64,000 bases of DNA from Candidatus Binatia bacterium (GTDB taxonomy: Bacteria > Desulfobacterota > Binatia > UBA1149 > CAITLU01): NCBI GenBank assembly GCA_036493895.1, contig DASXOZ010000017.1, positions 62,001 to 126,000 of the forward strand, given 5' to 3'. Positions 1 to 9,059 of this stretch are shown in pieces (the first letter of the stretch is position 1; each line of letters begins with the position of its first letter). The notes under the pieces are model-generated. The model searched no databases and had not been told where the DNA came from. It saw nothing but the letters and a program-made list of their open reading frames with translations. Made by a program: the position numbers and the translations under genes.

Positions 1-30
1 TGAGAAAGGGTGAGAATGGGTGAGAATGCG
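1..30. repeat. Three tandem 10-bp TGAGAAWGGG units
   Basis: The first 30 bases are three near-identical decamers (TGAGAAAGGG, TGAGAATGGG, TGAGAATGCG) running into the hydrolase start codon. The array may extend left of the window. Confidence 0.6.
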
Positions 31-1054
31 TGTGATCGGCGTCATTCTACTCGTCATTGTTGCCGTGATTGCCGCTGTGCCGTGGATCGTCGGCGGCGAG
101 TCGAAGACGCTCGACGATGATGCGAGGCGCGGCGCGCCCGGCGACTTCGTGCGTCTCGAAGACGGCTACACGTTCTATTCGCTCGAAGGGCCTGCCCCGG
201 CCGAAGTCGTCGTCTTCGTGCACGGCCTGAACTCGCCGTCCTACATCTGGGGCGACCTCGTGCAGATGCTGCGGGACAACGGTTACCGCACGCTCGTCTA
301 CGACCTGTACGGACGAGGGTGGTCCGACCGTCCGTGGACCGACTACGACCTCGACCTGTTCGACCGCCAGCTGGGCGGCCTTCTTCGCAGCCTTGGTCTT
401 GGCGGGAAAGTGCACCTGGTCGGGCTGTCGATGGGCGGCATCATCTCGTCGGAATTCACGCTGCGGCATCCCGACGCTGTCGCGAGCTTGACGATGGTGG
501 ACCCCGGCGGATTTCGCATTGCCGTGCCGGGAGGATCGCATCTGCTCACGATGCCGATCGTCGGCGACTGGCTGATCCAGGTGATCGGTGAACGCGTGCT
601 GATGGCAGGGCAGGCGGCCGTCGTGCACGACAAATCGCTCGTTCCCGGTCTGCTCGAGCGATTCCGGCCCCAGCTCGAGTTTGCCGGTTACAAGCGGGCC
701 TTCCTTTCGACGCTGCGCCACGTCCCGCTGTCGGATTTCACCGCACGTTATCGCGAGCTTGCGGCATCCCCGGTGCCGATCGAGATCTTCTGGGGACGCC
801 AGGACGAAGTGGCTCCGGCCAGCGGTGCCGACGTCGCCGCGACGCTGATTCCGAAGGCGACGATCCAATTGATCGACGATGCGGGCCACCTTTCGCACTA
901 CGAAAAACCGAAGGAAGTAGGCCAGGCGCTGCTTCGATTCCTCGCGGACGTGCATGCGCCGAAGCAGACCGGAAACGCCCCGAAGCAGGCCCCGTCGCAC
1001 ATCGGAAATGCGCCGGCTCGCGGCAGCGACAGCGGAGGCAGCGAAACGGACTGA
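20..1054 (+). CDS. Membrane-anchored alpha/beta hydrolase
   Basis: An alpha/beta-hydrolase-fold enzyme of about 344 residues. A hydrophobic segment at residues 5-24 should anchor it or act as a signal sequence, so the catalytic domain probably faces outward. The oxyanion-hole HG is at 68-69, the nucleophile elbow GLSMGG places Ser137, and the likely acid and base are Asp262 (GRQDEV) and His290 (DAGHLSHYE). This is the complete triad of the esterase/haloperoxidase/lipase superfamily. The substrate cannot be read from sequence. Start is either GTG at 20 or ATG at 26; both lie in a short GGGTGAGAAT repeat at the window edge that supplies no clear Shine-Dalgarno. The C-terminal tail after residue 315 is Pro/Ser-rich and probably disordered. 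Two tRNA genes follow on the same strand. Confidence 0.88.
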   Translation: MRMRVIGVILLVIVAVIAAVPWIVGGESKTLDDDARRGAPGDFVRLEDGYTFYSLEGPAPAEVVVFVHGLNSPSYIWGDLVQMLRDNGYRTLVYDLYGRGWSDRPWTDYDLDLFDRQLGGLLRSLGLGGKVHLVGLSMGGIISSEFTLRHPDAVASLTMVDPGGFRIAVPGGSHLLTMPIVGDWLIQVIGERVLMAGQAAVVHDKSLVPGLLERFRPQLEFAGYKRAFLSTLRHVPLSDFTARYRELAASPVPIEIFWGRQDEVAPASGADVAATLIPKATIQLIDDAGHLSHYEKPKEVGQALLRFLADVHAPKQTGNAPKQAPSHIGNAPARGSDSGGSETD

Positions 1055-1135
1055 TTGGACTCCGCGAGGGATTTTTCCTAGCTTTGCCCTCTTTGATGCC
1101 CGCAAATCCGGTGCTCCAGAGGCAGCCGGCACGCG

Positions 1136-1211
1136 GTGGGCGTAGCTCAGTTGGTAGAGCCCCGGATTGTGGTTCCGGTTGTCGCGGGTTCAAATCCCGT
1201 CGCCCACCCCA
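1136..1211 (+). tRNA. tRNA-His (anticodon GTG)
   Basis: Cloverleaf with 7-bp acceptor stem 1136-1142/1201-1207 (GTGGGCG/CGCCCAC), D-arm from TAGCTCAGTTGGTA, and anticodon stem 1162-1166/1174-1178 enclosing TTGTGGT, so the anticodon is GTG at 1169-1171. The T-arm is GCGGGTTCAAATCCCGT. A G at 1135 faces the C at 1208, the extra G-1:C73 pair diagnostic of tRNA-His. CCA is encoded at 1209-1211. Confidence 0.97.
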
Positions 1212-1274
1212 TCTTTTTCGTGCACGCGGCGATGTTGCCCTTCGGACGGGCATCGGGTAGCAGAGCCGGCCTGT

Positions 1275-1350
<76 letters not shown>

Positions 1351-1385
1351 CTTTTTCTTTCCAGATCCGTAAAGTTAAGCGGCTT

Positions 1386-1424
1386 CCGAACCGGGTTGAG
1401 GCAAAAGGCCTCAACCCGGTTCGG
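1386..1424 (+). terminator. Perfect 17-bp hairpin after the tRNA pair
   Basis: Arms at 1386-1402 and 1408-1424 are perfectly complementary around a 5-nt AAAAG loop. It lies 36 bp after tRNA-Lys, so it probably ends the tRNA transcript. There is no T-tract after it, so if it terminates it is not a classical intrinsic terminator; an RNA-processing or stabilising stem is also possible. Confidence 0.6.
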
Positions 1425-1815
1425 CGGTTGTCACCCGCATAGTCACCGGTCGCTGTGCGACGCCGCACTCTCCGAACTCATTGCTCGCCGTTAGCTCAGC
1501 GTCTCGCTCCGTCTGGCCAGCGTCGCAGCAGGCCCCGAAGTTCCGCGCCCGGCGTAGGGTTGGCCGCAGGAACGATTCGTAACGCCCGAGAGCAGACTGG
1601 TACGCCGCCGATGTCGTGCCCTACCGCAGCGATTCGGCTGCCTGGAATCCATTAGTCTGACACTTCGAGCGGTGGCGCTCACCGTCAAGTGGCCTGGATC
1701 ACCGCACGTTCAAACTCCCGTGGACTCGCCGTCAATCGATGTGACAATGATACGGGGCAAAGCCATGGACGGCTTCGCCGGATCGTCGGGCGGAGTTGGT
1801 TGGGAGGACGGGCCC
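1425..1815. other. Non-coding stretch upstream of the cohesin-like lipoprotein
   Basis: About 390 bp with no convincing gene. Positions 1590-1617 carry a 28-nt element that recurs with three mismatches at 5307-5334, upstream of a dockerin-like gene. A GGAGG ribosome binding site at 1803-1807 serves the ATG at 1816. No further promoter-like element stands out. Confidence 0.5.
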
Positions 1816-3249
1816 ATGAACACTCGGTTTCGCGAAGTCGGGATTAGCGCGGCGGTCCTTACGCTGGCCGGCGTCCTTGGCGGCTGTAACAACGGCAGCG
1901 GGGCAGGGCTCGTCAATCTGTTCTTCGGAATCAACGGAAGCGGCAGTTGCAGCAGCGTCATCGTCGACGTGAACTTGACCGAGGCCAGCGCCACCATCGC
2001 GCACAGCCGGGACGGTAGCCCGAGGTGTACGATCAATCCCGTACTCGCTGGCTGCACCCTTGGTGTGGTGGAAACGAGCGACGGCGATCACCGCGCGACG
2101 GTCTCGGGTACCAGCTGCACCATTTCCGCCGTCACGAGCCTGTTCAGCTGCGAGTTTGAGGATGTCGACATCTCCAAGCTCCAGGATACGGCCAGCTCCC
2201 AGTGCGCCTGCAAGACGGCCGGCTGCGACACCACGCCCCCGGTCTGCATCAGCCCGACTCCGGATCCGACATCGTGCGAGAACTGCACGAACGGCATCGA
2301 CGACAACGGCAACGGGCTCATTGACTGCGTCGACCCGAACTGCGCCGACAACCCGGTGTGCCGGGGCTCGACGACCACCACGTCCACCTCCTCGTCGACA
2401 TCGTACACAGGGCCCACCAACACGACGACGACGACCTCGACGACGCTGCCGCTTGCCTGCACGATCCTCTTCCACCTGGACGATGACGTGAACCTTGGGT
2501 CGCTGCAGTTCGACACCGACTACAGCAACGCGCAGGGCTACTTCCTTGGTGAAGGCGGCAGCGTCCAGTGCTCCAGCACGGTCACGGGCGCGCTGACGAG
2601 CTTCAACGACAAAGACGCCCAACATGTGCTGTCGTCCGGCATCATCAGCCTGAATGGCTTCACTGGCCCAACTTATGTTTCCGAGTGCACGTTCAAGTCG
2701 TCAGCCACCCCGGTGAGCGCCGACTTCGGCGTCACCGTAACCGAGGCTTCGTATCCGAATCTCGTTGACGTCGTCCCGCTGCCTGTCGTGTCGATCGCGC
2801 TAATCAACTGCGAGTGGCCGCCGGATACGTTCCAGCCGACAACCACGACCACGCCTGAGCCGACGACGACCACCTTGAAGGGGCTGATCACCGTAACGTA
2901 CCGGCTGATTTCGGCGTCTTCGTCGGTCGGGGCCTTACAGTGGTCCACCAGTTACGCAGGGGCTCCAGGCGGCTTCCGGGGAACCGGGAGCGCCGTGGTC
3001 TGTTCGAACCTAGTTAAGGAGGCGCTGTTCGCACCGAATGATGACGAGGCCAATTCGACGTTGAACCTGGCACTGATCGCGCTGACTCCATTCACTGCGC
3101 CGACCGACCTGGTGCAGTGCACGTTCGACCCGAACGTCGGTCAGACGCCCACCGCCGATCAGTTCCCGGTCACGATCCAGGACGCGACAGACTCCGACGG
3201 GAACAAGATCACCGCCGCCATCGGCGTGACTGCCGCCGTGGCGCCTTGA
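1816..3249 (+). CDS. Exported lipoprotein with two cohesin-like modules
   Basis: A 477-residue exported protein. The start at 1816 is set by GGAGG nine bases upstream and by a lipoprotein signal ending in LAGVLGGC (lipidated Cys24); the open frame upstream is not needed. After a Cys-rich N-terminal region there is a CTNGIDDNGNGLIDC calcium-binding-type motif near residues 157-171, a Thr/Ser linker (about 185-212), a first beta-rich module (about 214-335), a second Thr/Pro linker, and a second copy of the same module (about 362-477). Both modules share the order Gly-(Ser/Ala)-Leu-Gln near the start, Tyr-(Ser/Ala), a Cys, FNDKD or PNDDE, FTGPT or FTAPT, then CTF. That pattern resembles cohesin domains, which bind dockerins, and the next two genes encode dockerin-like modules. 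The cohesin assignment is inferred from residue pattern only. Confidence 0.8.
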   Translation: MNTRFREVGISAAVLTLAGVLGGCNNGSGAGLVNLFFGINGSGSCSSVIVDVNLTEASATIAHSRDGSPRCTINPVLAGCTLGVVETSDGDHRATVSGTSCTISAVTSLFSCEFEDVDISKLQDTASSQCACKTAGCDTTPPVCISPTPDPTSCENCTNGIDDNGNGLIDCVDPNCADNPVCRGSTTTTSTSSSTSYTGPTNTTTTTSTTLPLACTILFHLDDDVNLGSLQFDTDYSNAQGYFLGEGGSVQCSSTVTGALTSFNDKDAQHVLSSGIISLNGFTGPTYVSECTFKSSATPVSADFGVTVTEASYPNLVDVVPLPVVSIALINCEWPPDTFQPTTTTTPEPTTTTLKGLITVTYRLISASSSVGALQWSTSYAGAPGGFRGTGSAVVCSNLVKEALFAPNDDEANSTLNLALIALTPFTAPTDLVQCTFDPNVGQTPTADQFPVTIQDATDSDGNKITAAIGVTAAVAP

Positions 3250-3281
3250 TCGACTTCGATGGCGGGTGGCCAAGCGGTCAG

Positions 3282-5183
3282 ATGCCCAGCGCTGCCGTGG
3301 TGCTGACTGCGCTGGTGACCGTTCGGCGATCTCTTCGTTTCGATTTCCGTGCGGCTCGACTGGCTTGGAGCTTCGCGGGCTTGGCGCTGTTTTTTTGGGG
3401 AATTCCCGCGTCGGCGCAGCCCGCGGAGCCGTGTGGCGCGCCGCATACCGGGAACGTGTCGCCGCAAGCTTCTGACGCGCTGGCGATTCTCCGGGCTGCG
3501 GTCGACGGCCCCGACTGCGACGCGCGACGCTGCGCCTGTGACGTAAATTCGAGCGGCTACATTACCGCGAGCGATGCGCTGCTCGTGCTGCAGGCCGCGG
3601 TCGATCTACCGGTCCCCCTGGTGTGCCCGTGTTACGAGCCTGACATTGCATGTTCATCATTCGAAGTTCGCTCCGGGTTTGGCTCGGAGCTGAAGGAAGG
3701 TTGGACTGGACTGGACGTTCAGTCCGGGTTCGCGGGACGGCTTTTCGATCTCAACGTGGTACGCCACTGCACTACCGATGCGAGTGTCTGCACAGACGAC
3801 AAACAGTGCGGCTCGGGCTCTTGCGTCGCCACATGCGATTGCAACGTCGATACGACGTGCGAGCTGGCCGGACCGAGCCAGGGGCGCCGGTGCTTATTTA
3901 CGTTCGAGTCCTGCGTGAGCAATGCCGACTGCGCCGGTAGTCCCTGCGTCGCCTTGTTCGGGCCGCCGCGGCCGATCTCCGCGGGCGGCGTTTCGCTCTG
4001 CTCGGTCACATGGTTCGACGGCGATGCGACGGGCACAGCGGACTTCGCCAGCGGGACGCTCAGCTTGTCCGCCCGACTGGTGCGACGCTTCACGAGCGGG
4101 GTCAGTCTCGATCTGCCGTGTCCGCGCTGCGGCCGCCCGGACCAGGCCCCGGTGATCGGTGACAGCTTTGCGTGCGAGGGCGGTCCCGCCAGTGGGTCAG
4201 TCTGTAATGTAGACGCTGTAGACCAGGAGTTTGGAGGAACATCGTTTGAATGTCCGCCGGAGCCGCAGGCCGACTCCGGTGAACCAGGGATTCCGCTGGG
4301 CCGAGTTCGCATGACGACCGACCGAGTGGAGAAGACCGCCCAGCTCCCGTGTGCCAACGTCTCGTTCGGGTCGAATCCCTTGCTCGGCAATGGGAAATGC
4401 ACTGACCTGGAGACCCCGTGTTCAAGCAATGACGACTGCCGTCGCTGCGCCGGCGACAGCGGTCGCCCGTGCAAGAGCGACGCTGCCTGCGATGACGAAG
4501 GGCCATGCGTCGCGTGGCCGGCCCTGCCGGTGACCTGCGGATACTGGTGCCACTGCGGCTTCTGCGACGATGACCCGTCCCAGCCGTGTTTTGATGAGAG
4601 CGACTGCCCGGCCGGCCAGGCCTGCCAGGCGGGCAGCGGTATCGCGACGGCAGCGAACGCGCCACAACAGAAGCCCAACCAATGCTCAGATGACGGGTTC
4701 CAATGTGGCGCCTGGCTGCCTGAGCAGTGCAATCAGACTCTAACCCAACACTGCGAGCTTGAGCCGCAGCGGCCATGCACGGACGACGCAACCTGCCAGG
4801 GCAACAACGCTGGCGCATGCATCAGCGAAAGGCTCCCATGTTTCGGACCCCGCGTCAGTCGGGAGGGGCGTCCTTCGCCGCTCGGCAGGTACTGCAGCAC
4901 AAGCCACAAACCTTGTCGTGGCCCGATTGACTGCGCGGTCCATGAGCCGTGCCTTCACGGTGTCGCGGTTCCTCGGCTTGAGGTGCTCGCCTGCATGCCG
5001 GCCACGACGTCCTCTACTACCAACAACTCGATCGGGCTTACGGGGCCATCGGCGCTGGAGATCCACGCGCTGATCCAGCCATGCTACTGCGGCGACGGTG
5101 TCATCGGTTGTTCGGAGACTTGCGACGATGGCAATACCGTCAATGGTGACGGGTGCGACGATCGGTGCCGGAAAGAGCAGTAG
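3282..5183 (+). CDS. Exported Cys-rich protein with N-terminal dockerin-like module
   Basis: A 633-residue secreted protein. The start chosen is the ATG at 3282, giving a long signal peptide ending near PASA/QPAE at about residue 45. Residues 55-105 hold a dockerin-like pair: SDALAILRAAVD, then CDVNSSGYITASDALLVLQ, where the second has the DxNxxGxxxxxD calcium loop and the first has lost its loop. The middle is dense in C-x-(S/D)-x-(A/Q)-x-C pairs such as CVSNADC and CKSDAACDD. The last 30 residues are one Myxococcus-type cysteine-rich repeat (CGDGVIGCSETCDDGN, then NGDGCDDRC). Enzymatic function is not recognisable. It lies 32 bp after the cohesin-like lipoprotein and is probably co-transcribed with it, which suggests attachment to that scaffold. 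Confidence 0.82.
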   Translation: MPSAAVVLTALVTVRRSLRFDFRAARLAWSFAGLALFFWGIPASAQPAEPCGAPHTGNVSPQASDALAILRAAVDGPDCDARRCACDVNSSGYITASDALLVLQAAVDLPVPLVCPCYEPDIACSSFEVRSGFGSELKEGWTGLDVQSGFAGRLFDLNVVRHCTTDASVCTDDKQCGSGSCVATCDCNVDTTCELAGPSQGRRCLFTFESCVSNADCAGSPCVALFGPPRPISAGGVSLCSVTWFDGDATGTADFASGTLSLSARLVRRFTSGVSLDLPCPRCGRPDQAPVIGDSFACEGGPASGSVCNVDAVDQEFGGTSFECPPEPQADSGEPGIPLGRVRMTTDRVEKTAQLPCANVSFGSNPLLGNGKCTDLETPCSSNDDCRRCAGDSGRPCKSDAACDDEGPCVAWPALPVTCGYWCHCGFCDDDPSQPCFDESDCPAGQACQAGSGIATAANAPQQKPNQCSDDGFQCGAWLPEQCNQTLTQHCELEPQRPCTDDATCQGNNAGACISERLPCFGPRVSREGRPSPLGRYCSTSHKPCRGPIDCAVHEPCLHGVAVPRLEVLACMPATTSSTTNNSIGLTGPSALEIHALIQPCYCGDGVIGCSETCDDGNTVNGDGCDDRCRKEQ

Positions 5184-5477
5184 GACACGCGGACCACGTT
5201 GTGACATCAACCACGGGCGGCAAACCGGCTACAGGGAGCCGCCGCAGGTCGGCAGCCCAGCTCGCCAAGAGCGTCGCCGCCGAACGACCACCCCTTACGT
5301 CCTCTTGAGCAGGCTGGTACGCTGCCGATGGCGTCGCGCGAACGCCCGGGGCAGGAGCAGCGATTTCGGCGGTGTGTGCGGTGTATGCGTGGAGAATGGC
5401 CCCACCTCGACTCACGGGATTTCATGGGGCACGCCGACTCGCGCGCTTGCGAAGTCGCGAGCCGGCATGGAGGCCAT
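5184..5477. other. Non-coding gap containing a duplicated element
   Basis: 294 bp between two exported-protein genes. It contains the second copy (5307-5334) of the 28-nt element also found at 1590-1617. GGAGG at 5469-5473 is the ribosome binding site for the ATG at 5478. The open frame that continues upstream from 5478 lacks coding character. Confidence 0.5.
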
Positions 5478-7103
5478 ATGTGGTGCCGCGGATTGGTGCG
5501 ATGGATGTTTTTCGCTTTCGCGGTTTCGCCGTTCGTGACGACCGTGTTTGCGGGAAACGCGGTGAGCGCGGCTGACGAACCGCAGTTGTCTCGCGCGAAC
5601 CAGATCACCGGGAGTCGCGCAGTAAGTGACGACCGCATGGCGCGCCAGACGTCGGGCTGGGGCCGCCCGGCTTCAAGGCCTTCCATCCTGGAAACGAGCG
5701 GAGAGTGCGGCGACGGCATTAAACAGCCCGACGAAGAGTGTGACGACGGCAATGTTGCCAACTGCGATGGATGCAGTTCGTTTTGTGAGATCGAGTTCTG
5801 CGGTGACAGCATCGTCCAGTGTAACGAACAGTGCGACGACGGGCCAGACAATTCCGATACCACTCCCGATGCGTGTCGCACAAGCTGCGAGAATCCGAGG
5901 TGCGGCGACGGGGTAACGGATCCGGGTAACGGCGAGGAGTGCGACGACGGCAATACCGTTGCCGGCGATTGCTGCTCGCCTCAGTGTCTGCGAGAGCCGG
6001 CTGGTTCGGACTGCTCCGATGACGGCAACCCCTGCACTACGGACCTCTGCAATGAGACTGGCGAATGCATCCACGATGCGGGCAACGCGGGAACGCTCTG
6101 CAGAGCCGAACGTAAAGGTCCGGAGTGCTCACCGCGAAGCGTCCCCGCCGGAACCATTTCGATCCCGGTTGCCATTTCGTCCGCTTGGTTCCAGTTCCAT
6201 GCTTGCGGACCCGACTCCAAGATCCGGCTGTATCCAGTCGGCTCGATAGATAGCTGCGCGGGCTGGCATACCTTTACGGTGTATCCGTCGAGTGCTGCCA
6301 GGCTCGGAACGATCCTGACCGGATTAAAAGCGGGCACGTACGTGAGTCCGGAAACAGAAGCCGACCGTACGTTCTATAATTTTGCGAACGGCAGCATTGA
6401 TACAGAGTTCAACAACATTTGGAGTCTTTACAAGGCGAAAGCGGATGCGAACGGGATATGGTCAACCGCTGTGGCCGTCTATGACAGCCCCGGGTCCTGT
6501 CAGAGCCCGAGCGGAGCAGTGAAGGTTCTGGGTTTTGCGACCGTACGCATCTACTCGGCCTCGCCACAAAACTTTTTTTTGGATGCATACGTAGATTGCG
6601 GCTTTGTGACGAATGGCGAACCACGAGGACGTGATTTCGGCACTCGCATCGCGGAGTGTGCGGATTGCGATATGCCCGAATACTGCGATGGGTTCACCGA
6701 GAATTGCCCGGCGGACGAGAAAGCATCGATGGGCACCCCATGCATCGTTGACGGGAGTCTGTGTTCTTCGGATGTCTGTGATGGCCTCGGCAATTGCGTA
6801 AGCGCGATTGCCGAGGCCGGAACTCCGTGTCGAGTTACGACGGGGATCTGTGATGCCGTCGAGACCTGCAATGGAAGTTCGGGCATCTGTCCGAACGACA
6901 GGTGTTGCGACGCCAACGGAGACGACGAAGTCACCATTGCGGACGCCCTGCTCGCCCTCAGGGCCTCCGCTGGCACTGCCAACTGCGTACTGGCGCGTTG
7001 CGACTTCAATGGAGACGGCCGTGTTACGATACTCGATGCTCTCGCGATCCTGAGGGCCGCCATCGGTATTCCTGGAACTCCGAATTGCCCGCCAGGGTTG
7101 TGA
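5478..7103 (+). CDS. Exported Cys-rich repeat protein with C-terminal dockerin
   Basis: A 541-residue exported protein. The ATG at 5478 has GGAGG just upstream and opens a signal peptide that ends near NAVSA (residue 31). Residues about 75-170 contain three Myxococcus-type cysteine-rich repeats ([49 protein letters not shown]), then a DDGNPCTTDLC-type motif. The central 200 residues, with few cysteines, look like a beta-sandwich but I do not recognise the family. The C-terminus (about 478-535) is a complete dockerin pair: DANGDDEVTIAD followed by ALLALRASAG, and DFNGDGRVTILD followed by ALAILRAAIG, both with intact calcium loops. It is likely a surface or extracellular component that docks on a cohesin-bearing partner. 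Confidence 0.85.
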   Translation: MWCRGLVRWMFFAFAVSPFVTTVFAGNAVSAADEPQLSRANQITGSRAVSDDRMARQTSGWGRPASRPSILETSGECGDGIKQPDEECDDGNVANCDGCSSFCEIEFCGDSIVQCNEQCDDGPDNSDTTPDACRTSCENPRCGDGVTDPGNGEECDDGNTVAGDCCSPQCLREPAGSDCSDDGNPCTTDLCNETGECIHDAGNAGTLCRAERKGPECSPRSVPAGTISIPVAISSAWFQFHACGPDSKIRLYPVGSIDSCAGWHTFTVYPSSAARLGTILTGLKAGTYVSPETEADRTFYNFANGSIDTEFNNIWSLYKAKADANGIWSTAVAVYDSPGSCQSPSGAVKVLGFATVRIYSASPQNFFLDAYVDCGFVTNGEPRGRDFGTRIAECADCDMPEYCDGFTENCPADEKASMGTPCIVDGSLCSSDVCDGLGNCVSAIAEAGTPCRVTTGICDAVETCNGSSGICPNDRCCDANGDDEVTIADALLALRASAGTANCVLARCDFNGDGRVTILDALAILRAAIGIPGTPNCPPGL

Positions 7104-7180
7104 CCTTAAGACCGGGTACTAGGGCCTAGGCGGCGAGCCCGTCGGCGCAGCCGGCGGTGGCGGTGTCTGCGCGTGCCAGC

Positions 7181-7996
7181 TCAAAAACCACCGCGGACAG
7201 CACGAGCGTTACAGTTGGTCGTCTTGTTGTTGACGTCCGCGTTGCCGCCTTCCGTGTTCGTGCCCCATCCGACGGCCGGAAGGCCCGAGATCGTGGAACC
7301 GGACCAATAGCCCGACGAAGCGTCGCAACTGCATCCCGGGTTCGTGAAGTCCGTACATGCCGGCCCGCAGTTCGCACCGTGGAATGCCACGTTGAGTGCC
7401 GGCGAGTCCGTGCCGTTGTCGATGATACTCGCTAACTCGTTCTTGTTCGGCAGCCGCCAGTCGCGATGCCCGGCGAAACCGCAGGCTCCTCCCAGAGCGC
7501 TGCAATCCGCGTTGGAGGCGCAAACCACCGCGGTATTGTGGTTGCATCGGTTGTTGAGCTGGTTGAGGAAGATCGTCTTCACCGTCCCGTCGTACGCGGT
7601 CTGAGAGCAGCACACCCCAGCCGACCAGGTATACTTGTTGTCCGCGTTATGCGGATTCGCGCAGGTTCCCGTTTCATCCCGGCAGCGTCTGCCGAGGCTG
7701 GTACCTTGTAGCTTATTGTCCGCGTTATGCGGATTGGCGCAGACTCCCGTCTCATCCGTGCAGCGTTTGCCGCCGCCGGTGCCTTGCACCTTCTTCTCCC
7801 ACATCAAGCCAGTGTTGTTGTCGGTGATTGTGCCGTCGTGGTTGTCGGTGAATGACTGCGCTGCACCGGCGCGCACCGCGCCGTCGTCGCCTGCGCCGTA
7901 GCTCGTCGTCTGGCCGGTAGCCGGGATGTGCTCGGTCGCGCAACCGCACGTAAATAGGATGCCGATGGCCACGAGGCCGGACGCTACGCTTCGCAC
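7181..7996 (-). CDS. DUF1566 (Lcl C-terminal) lipoprotein
   Basis: A 271-residue lipoprotein read on the minus strand. GTG at 7996-7994 is the start because GGGAGG lies six bases upstream and it opens a lipoprotein signal (GILFTCGC, then ATEHIPA). The body is a DUF1566 domain: FTDNHDGTITDNNTGLMWEKK near the N-terminus, GHRDWRLPNKNELASI in the middle and the terminal RAVRGG signature. In the family this is a C-type-lectin-like fold found on cell surfaces. A 26-codon segment containing DETGxCANPHNADNK is tandemly duplicated. A CASNADC motif links it to its Cys-rich neighbours. It converges on the dockerin gene with 77 bp between stops. Confidence 0.87.
   Translation of the reverse strand: MRSVASGLVAIGILFTCGCATEHIPATGQTTSYGAGDDGAVRAGAAQSFTDNHDGTITDNNTGLMWEKKVQGTGGGKRCTDETGVCANPHNADNKLQGTSLGRRCRDETGTCANPHNADNKYTWSAGVCCSQTAYDGTVKTIFLNQLNNRCNHNTAVVCASNADCSALGGACGFAGHRDWRLPNKNELASIIDNGTDSPALNVAFHGANCGPACTDFTNPGCSCDASSGYWSGSTISGLPAVGWGTNTEGGNADVNNKTTNCNARAVRGGF
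7636..7791 (-). repeat. 78-bp tandem duplication inside the DUF1566 gene
   Basis: Two copies with a period of 78 bp (26 codons); the shared core TCCGCGTTATGCGGATT begins at 7641 and 7719 on the plus strand. The period is a multiple of three, so the reading frame is kept. Confidence 0.85.
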
Positions 7997-8194
7997 GCGG
8001 GCCCTCCCGTTCAGTTTGTCGCTGCAGTGCGGGTCAGTCCGCGGAACCGGGACCGCCCCCGTGGGAACGAGGGGACACCTCATATCTTGGCCAAAGCGCG
8101 CGATGCAACGTGGTCTCCCACTGCGCTGTTCCATTGCTGGCCTTCCGCCTCCCGCTTGCGCTCGGACCAGCACGCGCCAATGCTGGGAGCGTCG

Positions 8195-8437
8195 ATGTAC
8201 TTCTTCCTGATTGCACTGCTCGTCGTGCTCGTTCTCCAATCCATCTCGCCTTTGGGATGGGCGTCCATCTTTGTTTTTGGCCTGAGTTTTCGGTGCATCG
8301 CACCGATCGGCGGCGACGGCGCGGCAATCTGGGCTTCGGTCTTCGTCGTCCTGGTATTTCGCGTGTTGATTGGATGGCAAAGAGAGCGGAACCATAGGCG
8401 GGTCTTTCCCGGCCCCGACAACGTGACAACCGCTTGA
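8195..8437 (+). CDS. Possible small membrane protein
   Basis: A possible 80-residue protein starting at ATG 8195, eight bases after GGGAG. It has three hydrophobic stretches (about residues 1-20, 22-33 and 43-58) and a basic, polar C-terminus (WQRERNHRR). I recognise no family. The evidence is hydrophobic pattern plus ribosome binding site only; a chance open frame in GC-rich DNA remains possible. Confidence 0.35.
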   Translation: MYFFLIALLVVLVLQSISPLGWASIFVFGLSFRCIAPIGGDGAAIWASVFVVLVFRVLIGWQRERNHRRVFPGPDNVTTA

Positions 8438-9059
8438 GATTCGCTCCGCGCCAACGTGCTGATGCGCGACATTGAGCAAGGTGTCACCTACCAGTCAGGC
8501 TCAAAACAGAATGCGGGAAGCGGTTGTCACGCTGTCACCCTCGACAAGTCCACGCCGTAGTGACGTCCTCCCGCCAATAGCGCTTGCCCCGATCGTCGCC
8601 CGAACGAACCGTGGGCCCCGGGTCGAGGTGCGCTTCCGGCGCCCGCTGGCAATCGACCCCTGGCGCCCCCACCAATTTCCCCTCCGCCAGACCTCGGCGA
8701 TCGCCAAGCCGGCCCTTGCGACCGGCGGGGTCGAGAGAATGGCGTCACCGCCCGAAACGACGGCCCGGCGGCCCGCCCGGTCTCGGTGTGCCGGCCGCCG
8801 CGGCCGATAGACCGCCCGCCGCGCCGCGCCGCTCCGCAGTTTCGCTTCGTGGGATCGGCACTCCTCGCGTCGCTCCTGGCAGTTATGCAGAGCGCCCGCA
8901 TCCCGCATTTCCCACAGCCCGTGACGAAAGATAGGGTTTTCGCGAACCTGCCGCCGCAGGGGCCTTGCTCGGGCGGGTTGGTCCGGGTCAAGGTCTGCGC
9001 AGGCAGGCTGCGCGCGGGCCCGGGGCCCGGCGCCGCAGGCAAAGGTAGAGGGGGAACCC
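8438..9059. other. 620-bp GC-rich stretch without a clear gene
   Basis: Long open frames exist on both strands here but none has a domain, signal peptide or plausible composition (mostly Arg/Ala/Pro/Gly). No tRNA, terminator or repeat is evident. AGGGGG at 9049-9054 belongs to the next gene. Confidence 0.5.
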
